NCBI RefSeq assembly: GCF_003991405.1
Contig: NZ_RPEN01000147.1
Span: 1 to 64,000, forward strand
Length of the DNA stretch: 64,000 bases
Direction: 5' to 3'
DNA from: Pseudorhodobacter sp. E13
GTDB taxonomy: Bacteria > Pseudomonadota > Alphaproteobacteria > Rhodobacterales > Rhodobacteraceae
Shown here: positions 44,346 to 52,991 of the stretch, in pieces
How the letters are laid out: every line of letters starts with the position of its first letter
Numbering within the stretch: the stretch's first letter is position 1
Program-made: the position numbers and the translations under genes
The notes under the pieces: generated by a model
What the model was told of the DNA's origin: nothing
The model's input: the letters and a program-made list of their open reading frames with translations, nothing else
Database searches by the model: none

Positions 44346-45384
44346 ACCGATTGCCAATCCGGGCCTTGGCCGCCGCCTTGGCTTTCCCGCGCTGGCGCTG
44401 CTGGCAACGGTGGTCATCGCCTCTGCGCTTGCGGCACTGGCCGGGGCGAACCCGCTGGACACTTTGGGGCTGGTTGTCAAAGGTGCTGCGGGGTCAAAGT
44501 TCGCGCTGCTGGAAACGCTGAACCGCGCCACACCGCTGATTTTCACCGGGCTGGCCATTGCCGTGGCCTTTCGCGCCAAGCTTTGGAACATCGGGGCCGA
44601 GGCGCAGCTTTACGCGGGGGCGATTGTGACGGTGGTGCTGGGCACCTCGGCGCTGTCGGGCATGGGGGGCTGGGCGCTTCCTCTTGTCGCTTTGGCGGCG
44701 ATGGTGGCAGGTGCGCTGATCCTGCTGGGGCCGGTCATGCTGAAGACCCGCTTTGGCGTGGATGAGGTTGTCACCACGCTTTTGTTCAACTTTATCATGC
44801 TGTTGCTGGTGTCCTACCTGCTGGAAGGCCCGATGAAAGACCCGATGGGTATGGGCTGGCCCAAATCCGCCCCCTTGGACAAGGCGCTGCGACTGCCCCG
44901 CATTGCCACAGGTCTGCGGCTGCATTGGGGCTTTGCCTTGGGGCTGATCGCGGCGGGGCTGGTGTGGTTTGTGCAGGTCCGCACCACGCTGGGGTATGAG
45001 ATGCGCGCCGTCGGGCTGAACAGCCAAGCCGCGCGCTTTGCGGGGATTCCGGTCAATCTGGTTCTGGTGAAAACCGCGCTTTTGTCGGGTGGTTTGGCCG
45101 CGCTGGCCGGGTTTTCCGAAGTGGCGGGGCTGAAAGGCCACCTGAGCCTCGATCTGTCGCCCGGCTTTGGCTATACCGGTATCATCGTCGCGATGCTGGC
45201 GCTGCTGCACCCTTTGGGCGTTGTTATCACCGCGATTTTTGTCGCGGGCATTTTTGTCGGGGCCGATAGCATGAGCCGCGCGGCAGGCGTGCCGACCTAT
45301 ATCGCCGATATGATGCTGGCCACGGCTTTGTTGCTGATGGTTTTGGCGATTGGGCTGACCAAGTTTCGCGTGGTGCGGGGATGA
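44338..45384 (+). CDS. BMP-type nucleoside ABC transporter permease 1
   Basis: A 348-residue membrane protein with about nine to ten hydrophobic segments. The family segments are ATPLIFTGLAIAVAFRAKLWNIGAEAQL near residue 62-90, VDEVVTTLLFNFIMLLLVSYLLEGP, and GYEMRAVGLNSQAARFAGI. The ATG at 44338 lies within the end of the ATP-binding gene; the open frame runs farther upstream but only inside that gene. It pairs with the next permease, which overlaps by 4 nt. Confidence 0.93.
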   Translation, partial: RLEPIANPGLGRRLGFPALALLATVVIASALAALAGANPLDTLGLVVKGAAGSKFALLETLNRATPLIFTGLAIAVAFRAKLWNIGAEAQLYAGAIVTVVLGTSALSGMGGWALPLVALAAMVAGALILLGPVMLKTRFGVDEVVTTLLFNFIMLLLVSYLLEGPMKDPMGMGWPKSAPLDKALRLPRIATGLRLHWGFALGLIAAGLVWFVQVRTTLGYEMRAVGLNSQAARFAGIPVNLVLVKTALLSGGLAALAGFSEVAGLKGHLSLDLSPGFGYTGIIVAMLALLHPLGVVITAIFVAGIFVGADSMSRAAGVPTYIADMMLATALLLMVLAIGLTKFRVVRG

Positions 45385-46328
45385 GCTCGGTGTTCGACAT
45401 TCTGCTGACCGCAAGTTTCTGGGCCGCCGCCGTGCGTATCGCCTCGCCGCTGATCTTTGCCACGATGGGAGAGTTGATTTGCGAACGCGCGGGCGTGCTG
45501 AACCTTGGGATCGAAGGGATCATGGTCATCGGCGCGTTTTCGGGTTGGATGGCGGTCTATCTGGGGATGGGCCTTTGGGGCGGCGTGGCGGTGGCGATGC
45601 TGGCGGGCATGCTCTTTGGCTTGCTGCATGCCACGCTGACAGTGCCCTTCGGGTTAAGCCAGCATGTCGTGGGGTTGGGTGTCACGCTTCTGGCCACATC
45701 TACCAGCTATTTCGCCTATCGGCTGATCTTGCCAGAGGTGATCAGCCCACCAAAAATCGAACCTTTCCAAGTGCTGGAATTCCCGTATCTTGTTGATATT
45801 CCTTTGCTCGGCCCGGCGCTTTTTGCACAAACCCCACTTACTTACGCCGCCTTTGCGGTTGTTGCGCTGACCGCGATCACGCTGTATCGCACCCCCCTTG
45901 GCCTTGCCATTCGGGCAGCAGGCGAAAGCCCGCAGGCGGTGGCCGCGCAGGGGCTTTCGGTGACGGGGTTGCGGATGGGGGCGGTGATTGTCGGCTCTGG
46001 TCTGATGGCGGTGGGGGGCGCGTTTCTGACGCTCTCGGCCTTCTCCAGCTTCTTTTTTGAGATGGTGAACGGGCGGGGCTGGATTTGCATCGCGCTGGTG
46101 GTGTTTGGTGCGTGGAAACCGGGCAAGGCGCTGCTGGGGGCGCTGCTGTTTGCAGGGTTTGACGCGCTCCAGATCCGCTTGCAGCAAACGCCAATCGGGC
46201 AGGCGGTGCCGTATCAGATCTTCCTGATGGCCCCTTACATCCTGTCGATCCTTGCGCTTATCCTGATGTCACGCCGGGCGCAGGTGCCTGCCGCGCTGAT
46301 GATCCCGTTCAACAAGGGGGAACGCTGA
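45381..46328 (+). CDS. BMP-type nucleoside ABC transporter permease 2
   Basis: A 315-residue membrane protein, the second, shorter permease of this importer type (NupQ-like). It has PLIFATMGELICERAGVLNLGIEGIMVIGAF near residue 22-53, GLGVTLLATSTSYFAYR, and IRAAGESPQAVAAQGLSV. Eight or more hydrophobic segments are visible. It overlaps the first permease by 4 nt and shares 1 nt with the cytosine deaminase gene, so the whole set is one transcript. Confidence 0.93.
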   Translation: MSSVFDILLTASFWAAAVRIASPLIFATMGELICERAGVLNLGIEGIMVIGAFSGWMAVYLGMGLWGGVAVAMLAGMLFGLLHATLTVPFGLSQHVVGLGVTLLATSTSYFAYRLILPEVISPPKIEPFQVLEFPYLVDIPLLGPALFAQTPLTYAAFAVVALTAITLYRTPLGLAIRAAGESPQAVAAQGLSVTGLRMGAVIVGSGLMAVGGAFLTLSAFSSFFFEMVNGRGWICIALVVFGAWKPGKALLGALLFAGFDALQIRLQQTPIGQAVPYQIFLMAPYILSILALILMSRRAQVPAALMIPFNKGER

Positions 46329-47608
46329 TGTTCGATCTTTTGGTCAAGGGCGGCACGCTGCCCGATGGCACCCGCGCCGATATCGGCATCACAGGCGACC
46401 GGATCGCGGCAATCGGCAGCTTACCTGAAAATGCCGTGCAAACCATTGATGCCACAGGCGATTTAGTCAGCCCGCCTTTCGTCGATCCGCATTTTCACAT
46501 GGATGCCACGCTGTCTTACGGCAAGCCCCGGCTCAACGCGTCTGGCACGCTGCTGGAAGGGATTTCGCTGTGGGGGGAATTGCGCGACCTTGCCACAGTG
46601 GATGACATGATCGCCCGCGCGGTGGAATATTGCGATTGGGCGGTGTCGATGGGCTTGCTGGCGATCCGCAGCCATGTCGATACCACGCCCGACCATCTGC
46701 GCGGGGTTGAGGCGATGCTGGAGGTTAAGGCCCGCGTTGCCCCCTATCTGGACCTGCAACTCGTGGCCTTTCCGCAAGACGGGCTTTATCGCACGAAAAC
46801 CGGGCGTGACAACCTGATCCGGGCGCTGGATATGGGTGTCGATGTGGTTGGCGGCATCCCGCATTTCGAACGCACGATGGCCGATGGCGCGTCCTCGGTT
46901 GCCGATCTGGCCCGCATCGCTGCCGACCGCGGCCTGATGCTGGACCTGCATTGCGACGAAACCGATGACCCGCTGTCACGCCATGTCGAAACCTTGGCGA
47001 TGGAGGTGACCCGGCACGGCCTTGGGGGCAGGGCAGCGGGCAGTCATCTGACCTCTATGCATTCGATGGACAATTATTATGTGTCGAAACTGCTGCCCCT
47101 GATCGCGGAAAGCGGCATGTGTGCCATTCCCAACCCATTGATAAATATCACACTTCAGGGGCGGCACGATAGCTATCCAAAGCGGCGCGGGCTGACGCGC
47201 GTAAAGGAAATGCAGGCCCATGGCATCACCGTTGGCTGGGGGCAGGATTGTGTGCTGGACCCGTGGTATAGCCTTGGCACCGCCGATATGCTCGACGTGG
47301 CCTTCATGGGGCTGCATGTGGCACAGATGACATCACCACAAGACATGGCGCGTTGTTTTGATATGGTGACCACGCAAAACGCGGCCATCCTGAACCTTGC
47401 CGATTATGGCTTGCGGGTGGGCGCGCAGGCCAGTCTTGTGGTGCTTGATGCTGGCGGCCCGGTAGAGGCGCTGCGCCTGCGGCCCGACCGGCTTTGCGTA
47501 ATTTCCAAAGGCAAACTGGTGGCGCAACGGGCGCGCAATGACGCGCAGCTGACCTTGCCGGGGCGCCCTGCCTCGGTGCGCCGCCGTCACAGGACCGGCC
47601 AAGCCTGA
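46328..47608 (+). CDS. codA: Cytosine deaminase / related amidohydrolase
   Basis: A 426-residue amidohydrolase. Metal ligands are visible in DPHFHMDA (His55, His57), LHCDETDD, and GWGQDC. The blocks RSHVDTTPDHLRGVEA, LVAFPQDGLYR and LDMGVDVVGGIPHFERT are characteristic of the CodA/cytosine deaminase group. It should deaminate cytosine or a related base or analogue, giving uracil and ammonia. As the last gene of the importer operon, it suggests that the transporter imports a nucleoside or base processed by it. The exact substrate is not fixed by the sequence. Confidence 0.82.
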   Translation: MFDLLVKGGTLPDGTRADIGITGDRIAAIGSLPENAVQTIDATGDLVSPPFVDPHFHMDATLSYGKPRLNASGTLLEGISLWGELRDLATVDDMIARAVEYCDWAVSMGLLAIRSHVDTTPDHLRGVEAMLEVKARVAPYLDLQLVAFPQDGLYRTKTGRDNLIRALDMGVDVVGGIPHFERTMADGASSVADLARIAADRGLMLDLHCDETDDPLSRHVETLAMEVTRHGLGGRAAGSHLTSMHSMDNYYVSKLLPLIAESGMCAIPNPLINITLQGRHDSYPKRRGLTRVKEMQAHGITVGWGQDCVLDPWYSLGTADMLDVAFMGLHVAQMTSPQDMARCFDMVTTQNAAILNLADYGLRVGAQASLVVLDAGGPVEALRLRPDRLCVISKGKLVAQRARNDAQLTLPGRPASVRRRHRTGQA

Positions 47609-47615
47609 CCCAAGG

Positions 47616-48191
47616 TTACGCCCCCGGCACCCGTTTGCGCCATTTGCGCACCGCAAAGACCGTCAGCACCAGCACCAGCACGACAGGCAGGCCGATTTCC
47701 ACCCATTCCGGCACATCAAAGCCTTTGAACAGATGGCTGAGAAGATGGCTTGCCTGTTGGCCGACATGCACCAGAATGAAGGACCAGATGAAAGCGGCGA
47801 TGCCCGTCAGAACCGTGTAGCGCAAAGGCGAAATCGGGGTCGCGGTGGCAAGGGCAACCGGACCCGCTGTGCGCACACCGGGCATGAAGCGGATCGCAAG
47901 TGCCAGCAGCATCGGATAGGCAACCGCGATGTTGAAAAACCGCCATTTCCGCGCCGCCTCTACCCCGCGAATGGTGCGCGGGTGGTGCCGGTAGCGCCGC
48001 GCGAGGTGATAGATCAACAGATCAGACGCCCAGCCCCCCGCCATCCCGGCAAAGATCACGGGCCATAATGGCAACAGCCCCCGCTGCGTCAGCAGACCCG
48101 AGGCGATCACGGCGGCATCCCCTTCGATTGCGGCTGTGCCGAACACAGCAAACAGCCCGAATTGAGAGATCAGATGGGTCGGGTCAAACAT
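47616..48191 (-). CDS. DedA family membrane protein
   Basis: A 191-residue integral membrane protein of the DedA/SNARE-associated family. It has FGTAAIEGDAAVIASGLL near residue 18, GGWASDLLIYHLARRY, and the conserved RFMPGVRT near residue 110 that precedes re-entrant segments. About five hydrophobic segments are present. DedA proteins act as lipid (polyprenyl phosphate) scramblases or transporters and affect envelope stability. It converges with codA, 7 nt apart. I see no operon partner. Confidence 0.9.
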   Translation of the reverse strand: MFDPTHLISQFGLFAVFGTAAIEGDAAVIASGLLTQRGLLPLWPVIFAGMAGGWASDLLIYHLARRYRHHPRTIRGVEAARKWRFFNIAVAYPMLLALAIRFMPGVRTAGPVALATATPISPLRYTVLTGIAAFIWSFILVHVGQQASHLLSHLFKGFDVPEWVEIGLPVVLVLVLTVFAVRKWRKRVPGA

Positions 48192-48278
48192 GGGGCTTTC
48201 CCTTTGGCGCCAGTGTCAGATATGCCTTTGGGCGGTCGCCGCAAGATGTATATTTGGCGCAGATGCGAAAGATTGCCG

Positions 48279-48695
48279 ATGCACAAACGCTTTACGATCC
48301 CGACCACGGGCCCCGGCCTTTACGAGATGACGCCAGCGCTTTTGGCTTGGGTGAACAACCATGATTTGGCCGAAGGGTTGCTGACCCTGTTCATCCGCCA
48401 TACGTCGGCCAGTCTGGTCATTCAGGAAAACGCCGACCCCGATGTTCAGGTGGATTTGCGGGCCTATTTTGACCGCCTTGTGCCGCCCAGCAGCGACCCG
48501 TCGATGCGCTATCTGACCCATACCTATGAAGGTCCGGATGATATGCCCGCCCATATCAAGGCGGCATTGCTGCCGACGCATTTGCAAATTCCTGTCATTC
48601 AGGGCCGTTTGATGCTGGGAACGTGGCAAGGAATTTACATCTTCGAACATCGCACCAAAGCGCAGCAGCGCGAGGTGGTTGCTTTGCTGCGTTAG
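48279..48695 (+). CDS. YjbQ / UPF0047 family protein
   Basis: A 138-residue protein. It has the family pattern FTIPTTGPGLYEMT at the start, LFIRHTSASLVIQENADPDV, YEGPDDMPAHIKAALL and LMLGTWQGIYIFEHR near the end. E. coli YjbQ has thiamine-phosphate synthase activity in vitro; the true role is unclear. The start at 48279 gives the family N-terminus; earlier in-frame starts exist but add no conserved sequence. Its stop overlaps, tail to tail, the end of the 5-FCL gene by 4 nt. Confidence 0.9.
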   Translation: MHKRFTIPTTGPGLYEMTPALLAWVNNHDLAEGLLTLFIRHTSASLVIQENADPDVQVDLRAYFDRLVPPSSDPSMRYLTHTYEGPDDMPAHIKAALLPTHLQIPVIQGRLMLGTWQGIYIFEHRTKAQQREVVALLR

Positions 48696-49297
48696 GCCAG
48701 AATGAGGCGATGCAGCGCGATGTCATGCGGAAGGGGGAAAATGGTCGGGATGGCTTGCGCGGCAAAGCCGATGCCGATCAGCCGGGGGGCATGCCCTGCC
48801 AGGCGCAGCGCCTCTATCGTGCGGTCATAATAGCCGCCGCCATAGCCCAGCCGGTAGCCTTGGGTATCCGCCCCCACCACCGCCGCGATAATCAGGTCCG
48901 GGTGCAGCACCGCCGCCCCTTCGGCCGGGATGGGAATGTTCCAGATGCCGCGCGCAAGCTCTGCCCCCGGCAGCCATTCGCGAAACACCAGCGGTGCGGC
49001 CTTTTCCACCACCACAGGCAGGGCAATCCGCGCCCCTTCCGCCCGGCGGGCTGTGGCCCAAGCGCGTAGGTCAGGCTCTCCCTTGAAGGGCCAGTATATC
49101 CCGATGATCTTGCCACGCTCTTCGGCAAGGGCTTGCACAATCGCGGCCTCTGCCTTTTGGCGCTGCGCCACGGGCAGGGCTTGCCGGGCAGCGATCAGGC
49201 GCGCGCGCTCGGCCTTGCGCCAGCGCATCACATCGCGGCGCGTCTCGGCATCCTCGGCCATCTGGCAGGGGGAGGAGGCATAGGGAACAGGGTCCAT
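48692..49297 (-). CDS. 5-formyltetrahydrofolate cyclo-ligase, copy 1
   Basis: A 201-residue enzyme that converts 5-formyl-THF to 5,10-methenyl-THF with ATP. It has WRKAERARLIAARQAL near residue 25, IYWPFKGEPDLR, and the ATP/folate signature GYRLGYGGGYYDR, followed by IGIGFAAQ. The start at 49297 follows AAAGG. An unusual N-terminal extension (MDPVPYASSPCQMAEDAETR) precedes the usual start of the family. A second, shorter paralogue lies at 55762. The upstream 249 nt to nrdR holds no clear 6S RNA. Confidence 0.92.
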   Translation of the reverse strand: MDPVPYASSPCQMAEDAETRRDVMRWRKAERARLIAARQALPVAQRQKAEAAIVQALAEERGKIIGIYWPFKGEPDLRAWATARRAEGARIALPVVVEKAAPLVFREWLPGAELARGIWNIPIPAEGAAVLHPDLIIAAVVGADTQGYRLGYGGGYYDRTIEALRLAGHAPRLIGIGFAAQAIPTIFPLPHDIALHRLILA

Positions 49298-49546
49298 CAC
49301 TTCGCCTTTCTGTTGGGCACAGTTTTGCAGCCAGAACCCGGTTTGCGGCGCGAAAATCGACCTGTCACGCCCAAGATGCGGCATCCGCGCCTGAGTCCCG
49401 CGCGCCACACCTTTTCCCCTATATCTGGCATAGGCAAATATCCGCTACCCAAGACCTGTGCGCCTGCCTATAGTCCTATGGATAAGCAGGGGGGCAAACC
49501 CCCGCATTTGAGGCAGTAAAAACAAGAAACGAAGGGGGACCAGCCA

Positions 49547-50014
49547 ATGCGCTGCCCATTCTGCGGGAATATCGACACCCAAGTCAAAGACAGCCGCCCG
49601 GCTGAAGATCATGTTTCCATCCGGCGGCGGCGGTTTTGCCCGGCTTGCGGCGGACGATTTACCACCTATGAACGTGTGCAGTTGCGCGATCTCGTCGTCA
49701 TCAAGACAAATGGCAAACGCGAGGATTTTGACCGCACCAAGCTGGAACGCTCTATCCGTATCGCGCTGCAAAAGCGGCCGATCGACCCCGAGCGGATTGA
49801 CCAGATGATCTCTGGCATCGTGCGGCGGCTGGAAAGTCTGGGCGAGACGGATATCAATTCCAAGGTGATCGGTGAGATTGTCATGGAATCCCTCGCGCGG
49901 ATCGACACCGTGGCCTATGTGCGATTTGCCAGCGTTTACAAGAACTTCCAAGCGGCGGATGATTTCGATAAATTCGTGTCAGAGCTGCGCCCCGGCGGTT
50001 CCGCAGAGGAATGA
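49547..50014 (+). CDS. nrdR: Transcriptional repressor NrdR
   Basis: A 155-residue protein with an N-terminal zinc ribbon (Cys3, Cys6, Cys31, Cys34; CPFCGN and CPACGGRF) and an ATP-cone domain starting RKREDF-like [20 protein letters not shown]. NrdR represses ribonucleotide reductase genes when dATP is bound. The ATG at 49547 follows AAGGGGGACC. A short GGGGG/CCCCC hairpin lies near 49488 in its leader. It overlaps ribD by 4 nt, the order found widely in proteobacteria. Confidence 0.97.
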   Translation: MRCPFCGNIDTQVKDSRPAEDHVSIRRRRFCPACGGRFTTYERVQLRDLVVIKTNGKREDFDRTKLERSIRIALQKRPIDPERIDQMISGIVRRLESLGETDINSKVIGEIVMESLARIDTVAYVRFASVYKNFQAADDFDKFVSELRPGGSAEE

Positions 50015-51093
50015 CCGACCACGAGGCCCATATGCGCCACGCGTTGCAGCTTGCAGCGCGTGGCCTTGGGCGTGTGTGGCCGAACCCGGCAGTCGGCTGC
50101 GTGCTGGTGAAAGCGGGCCGGATTGTCGGGCGCGGCTGGACGCAACCGGGCGGGCGGCCCCATGCCGAACGTATGGCGCTGGACCAAGCGGGCGCGCGTG
50201 CGCGGGGGGCTTTGGCCTATGTCACGCTGGAGCCTTGCGCCCATCACGGCAAAACCCCGCCTTGCGCCGAAGCCTTGGTCGCAGCCGGGGTTTCCCATGT
50301 TTACAGTGCCTTGACAGACCCGGACCCGCGCGTTGCAGGTAAGGGCCATGCCCTGTTGCGCGGCGCGGGCATTGGCGTGACCGAGGGCCTTTGCGCCCAA
50401 GACGCACAGCTTTTGAACCGGGGCTTTCTGAAACGGGTGACGCAGGGCCTGCCCTTTGTCACGCTGAAACTCGCCACTACGCTGGATGGTAAGATCGCGC
50501 TGGACACAGGCGAAAGCCGTTGGATCACCGGGCCGGGTGCGCGGCGGGCGGTGCACCGTATGCGCATGGCACATGATGCGGTGATGGTTGGGTCCGGCAC
50601 CGCCTTGGCCGATGACCCGGACCTGACGGTGCGTGATCTGGGCGCGGCCTGGCAACCCCTGCGGATTCTGGTCGATGGCGGTTTGCGGGTGCCTGCCTCG
50701 GGGCGTCTGGGCCGCACGGCGCGGGCGCATCCGGTTTGGGTGCTGCATGCGGCGGGGGCCACGGTTGGGGCGTGGCAAGAGGCTGGGGCAAAGCTTCTGG
50801 AGGTTGCGCAGATCAATGACCACCTCGACCTGCGGGCAGGCATGGCGGGTTTGGCCGCGCAAGGTGTCACGCGGGTGTTCTGCGAAGGCGGCGCGGGGCT
50901 TGCCGCCGCGCTGATCCGCGCCGGGCTGGTGGATGAGGTGATCACCTTTACCGCAGGTGCCTTTATCGGGGCCGAGGGCCGCTCTGCGCTGGGGGCGCTG
51001 GGCCTTGCCGCGCTGTCCGATGCGCCGCGTTTGCGGCTGGTGTCACAGCAGGCGGTTGGCGGCGATATGCAAAGCATTTGGCGGTTTGCCTGA
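50011..51093 (+). CDS. ribD: Bifunctional riboflavin deaminase/reductase
   Basis: A 360-residue protein. The N-terminal deaminase domain has the zinc ligands HAE (His51, catalytic Glu53) and [11 protein letters not shown] (Cys76, Cys85). The C-terminal reductase domain, from about 145, has [23 protein letters not shown] and [19 protein letters not shown]. It carries out the second and third steps of riboflavin synthesis. It overlaps nrdR by 4 nt and probably is coupled to it. ribE and other rib genes do not follow in the window. Confidence 0.97.
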   Translation: MTDHEAHMRHALQLAARGLGRVWPNPAVGCVLVKAGRIVGRGWTQPGGRPHAERMALDQAGARARGALAYVTLEPCAHHGKTPPCAEALVAAGVSHVYSALTDPDPRVAGKGHALLRGAGIGVTEGLCAQDAQLLNRGFLKRVTQGLPFVTLKLATTLDGKIALDTGESRWITGPGARRAVHRMRMAHDAVMVGSGTALADDPDLTVRDLGAAWQPLRILVDGGLRVPASGRLGRTARAHPVWVLHAAGATVGAWQEAGAKLLEVAQINDHLDLRAGMAGLAAQGVTRVFCEGGAGLAAALIRAGLVDEVITFTAGAFIGAEGRSALGALGLAALSDAPRLRLVSQQAVGGDMQSIWRFA

Positions 51094-51201
51094 AGCCATT
51101 TCTGCGCTAGTCTGACCCGGCCTGCACGAGTCCTTCATCCCCCTTCTGTCGTGCCGGGGTGTTCCGATCCACCGAAGGGGGTGGAAAAAGGGGAACGCCA
51201 A

Positions 51202-52536
51202 GTGACAGAAATCCTTATCAGAAATGCCGATGTTGTGGTCACGATGGATGCCCAGCGACGGGAGTTGAAAGGCGCGGATATCTTGCTGCGCGACGGGGTG
51301 ATTGCCGCCATCGGGCCGGGCCTTGCAAGCGCAGGCCTGGTGATCGAGGCGCGGGGCTGTGTGGTGACGCCGGGCTTGGTGAACACGCATCACCACCTGT
51401 ATCAAACCCTGACGCGCGCGGTGCCGGGGGGGCAGGATGCGCTTTTGTTCGGCTGGCTGAAAACGCTCTACCCGATCTGGGCGCGCTTTGGGCCAGAGGA
51501 AATCTTTACCTCCGCCCAAGTGGGTTTGGCGGAACTGGCGCTGACCGGGTGCAGCATGACCTCGGACCATTTGTATATGTATCCCAATGGCGCGCGGCTG
51601 GATGATACAATTGCAGCGGCGGGCGAGGTGGGGCTGCGCTTTCACCCCACGCGCGGCGCGATGAGCATTGGCGAGAGTGATGGCGGCTTGCCCCCGGATG
51701 TGCTGGTAGAACGCGAAGCCGCCATTCTGGAAGATTGCATCCGCGTGGTGGACCGGTTTCACGATGCGCGGGAAGGGTCGATGCTGCGCGTGGGGCTGGC
51801 ACCCTGTTCACCCTTTTCGGTCAGCCGCGACCTGATGCGCGATGCGGCCTTGTTGGCGCGGGACAAGGGCGTGATGCTGCACACCCATCTGGCCGAGAAT
51901 GAGGAAGATATCGCCTATTCGCTGGAAAAGTTCGGCTGCCGCCCCGGCCAATATGCCGAAGATCTGGGCTGGGTGGGCGATGATGTCTGGCACGCGCATT
52001 GCGTCAAGCTTGACGGGCAAGAGATTGATTTGTTTGCGCGAACGGGCACCGGGGTGGCGCATTGCCCCTGCTCGAACTGTCGGCTTGGCTCTGGCATAGC
52101 CCCCGTGCGGGCAATGCGGGATGCGGGCGTGAAGGTGGGGCTGGGGGTTGACGGCTCTGCCAGCAATGATGCCGGAAATTTGGTGGCCGAGGCGCGGCAA
52201 ACGATGCTGCTGCAACGCGTGGCCCGCGGGGCCGATGCCATGGGCGCGCGCGAGGCGCTGGAGATTGCCACCTTGGGCGGCGCGCAGGTGCTGGGCCGCA
52301 GCGATTGCGGGGCGCTGGAAGTGGGTAAGCGCGCTGATCTGGCGGTCTGGGATGTCTCTGGCGTAGAGGCGGCGGGGTCGTGGGACCCGGTCGCGTTTTT
52401 GCTGGCCGGGCCGATGCGGGTGCGCGATCTGATCGTCGAAGGGCGTGAGGTGGTCCGAGGGGGGCAGATGCTGACGCTCGATTTGCCTGCGGTGGTGGCA
52501 CGGCAAAATCAGCTTGCACGGCGTTTGATGGAATAG
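51202..52536 (+). CDS. 8-oxoguanine deaminase-type amidohydrolase
   Basis: A 444-residue amidohydrolase. Metal ligands appear in GLVNTHHHLYQTLTRAV (His63, His65), LHTHLAENEED, VWHAHCVKLD and VDGSASND. The pattern LYQTLTRAVP..QDA and FGWLKTLYPIW matches the group of 8-oxoguanine and hydroxyatrazine-type deaminases. The likely reaction is 8-oxoguanine to uric acid and ammonia, but related substrates are possible. The GTG start at 51202 follows AAAGGGG with 8 nt spacing; an upstream ATG at 51151 adds no family sequence. It may be part of purine breakdown, with guaD nearby. Confidence 0.85.
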   Translation: MTEILIRNADVVVTMDAQRRELKGADILLRDGVIAAIGPGLASAGLVIEARGCVVTPGLVNTHHHLYQTLTRAVPGGQDALLFGWLKTLYPIWARFGPEEIFTSAQVGLAELALTGCSMTSDHLYMYPNGARLDDTIAAAGEVGLRFHPTRGAMSIGESDGGLPPDVLVEREAAILEDCIRVVDRFHDAREGSMLRVGLAPCSPFSVSRDLMRDAALLARDKGVMLHTHLAENEEDIAYSLEKFGCRPGQYAEDLGWVGDDVWHAHCVKLDGQEIDLFARTGTGVAHCPCSNCRLGSGIAPVRAMRDAGVKVGLGVDGSASNDAGNLVAEARQTMLLQRVARGADAMGAREALEIATLGGAQVLGRSDCGALEVGKRADLAVWDVSGVEAAGSWDPVAFLLAGPMRVRDLIVEGREVVRGGQMLTLDLPAVVARQNQLARRLME

Positions 52537-52596
52537 GCCTTGCACAAAAGCGGGGCTTTGGGCAGGAAAGACCCACCCGTTTGACAGGAGCGACCG

Positions 52597-52917
52597 ATGA
52601 CCCATGACTTCAAGGCGCAACAGGCCGAAACCTTTGAAACCTTTGTCGAGATTGGCAAAATCGAGGACCTGCCGAAGCGGGCCGTGGTGAATTTCCTGTT
52701 TCTGGCAGAGGAGGTCGATGCCCCTTTTGCGGCAGCGGCAAAGGCGCTGAAAGCCGCAGGGTTTCAGACCGCGCTGGACGAGGATGGCGAGACGCTGGAG
52801 GCGCGGACCGGCGAGATGGAAATCTCAGCCGCTGCGATCTGGGCCGAAGAAAAGCGCGCGACCGAGATTGCGCTGAAATTCGGCTTTGACCCGGATGGGT
52901 GGGAATTGGTGGAATAA
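52597..52917 (+). CDS. Ribonuclease E inhibitor RraB family protein
   Basis: A 106-residue cytoplasmic protein with no membrane segment. The pattern LPKRAVVNFLFLAEEVDAPFAAAAKALKAAGFQ, followed by an EIS...WAEEKRATEIALKFGFDPDGWE end, is typical of the RraB family (COG3076-like). E. coli RraB binds and inhibits RNase E; the role in this organism is inferred. It lies 60 nt after the deaminase gene and precedes two short hairpins at 52921-52954. Confidence 0.78.
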   Translation: MTHDFKAQQAETFETFVEIGKIEDLPKRAVVNFLFLAEEVDAPFAAAAKALKAAGFQTALDEDGETLEARTGEMEISAAAIWAEEKRATEIALKFGFDPDGWELVE

Positions 52918-52920
52918 GGG

Positions 52921-52955
52921 GCGGGGGCGCTGCCCCCCTTGGCCTTGCGGCCAAT
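52921..52955. terminator. Hairpin pair between convergent rraB-like and guaD genes
   Basis: GGGGGC-GCT-GCCCCC (about 52923-52937) is followed by TTGGCC-TTGC-GGCCAA (52939-52954). These are stable stems, but no clear T run follows the first, so efficiency as a terminator is uncertain. Confidence 0.45.
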
Positions 52956-52963
52956 TCCCCCCG

Positions 52964-52986
52964 GGATATTTTTGCCGAAAAGAAAG
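52964..52986. repeat. Short dispersed repeat, copy A
   Basis: GGATATTTTTGCCGAAAAG with AAAG following lies just after the guaD stop (on its 3' side). A near copy is at 56441-56464 (GGATATTTGGGCCGGAAAG). Both lie 6-9 nt beyond the stop codon of a minus-strand gene and share the GGATATTT..GCCG.AAAGAAAGC pattern. Confidence 0.6.
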
Positions 52987-52991
52987 CGGGA

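Noticed and set aside
49298-49546. 6S RNA next to the 5-formyl-THF cyclo-ligase gene
   Set aside because: 6S RNA often lies beside this gene, but I could not find the long closing stem and central bubble in this interval by eye. A covariance-model search would settle it.
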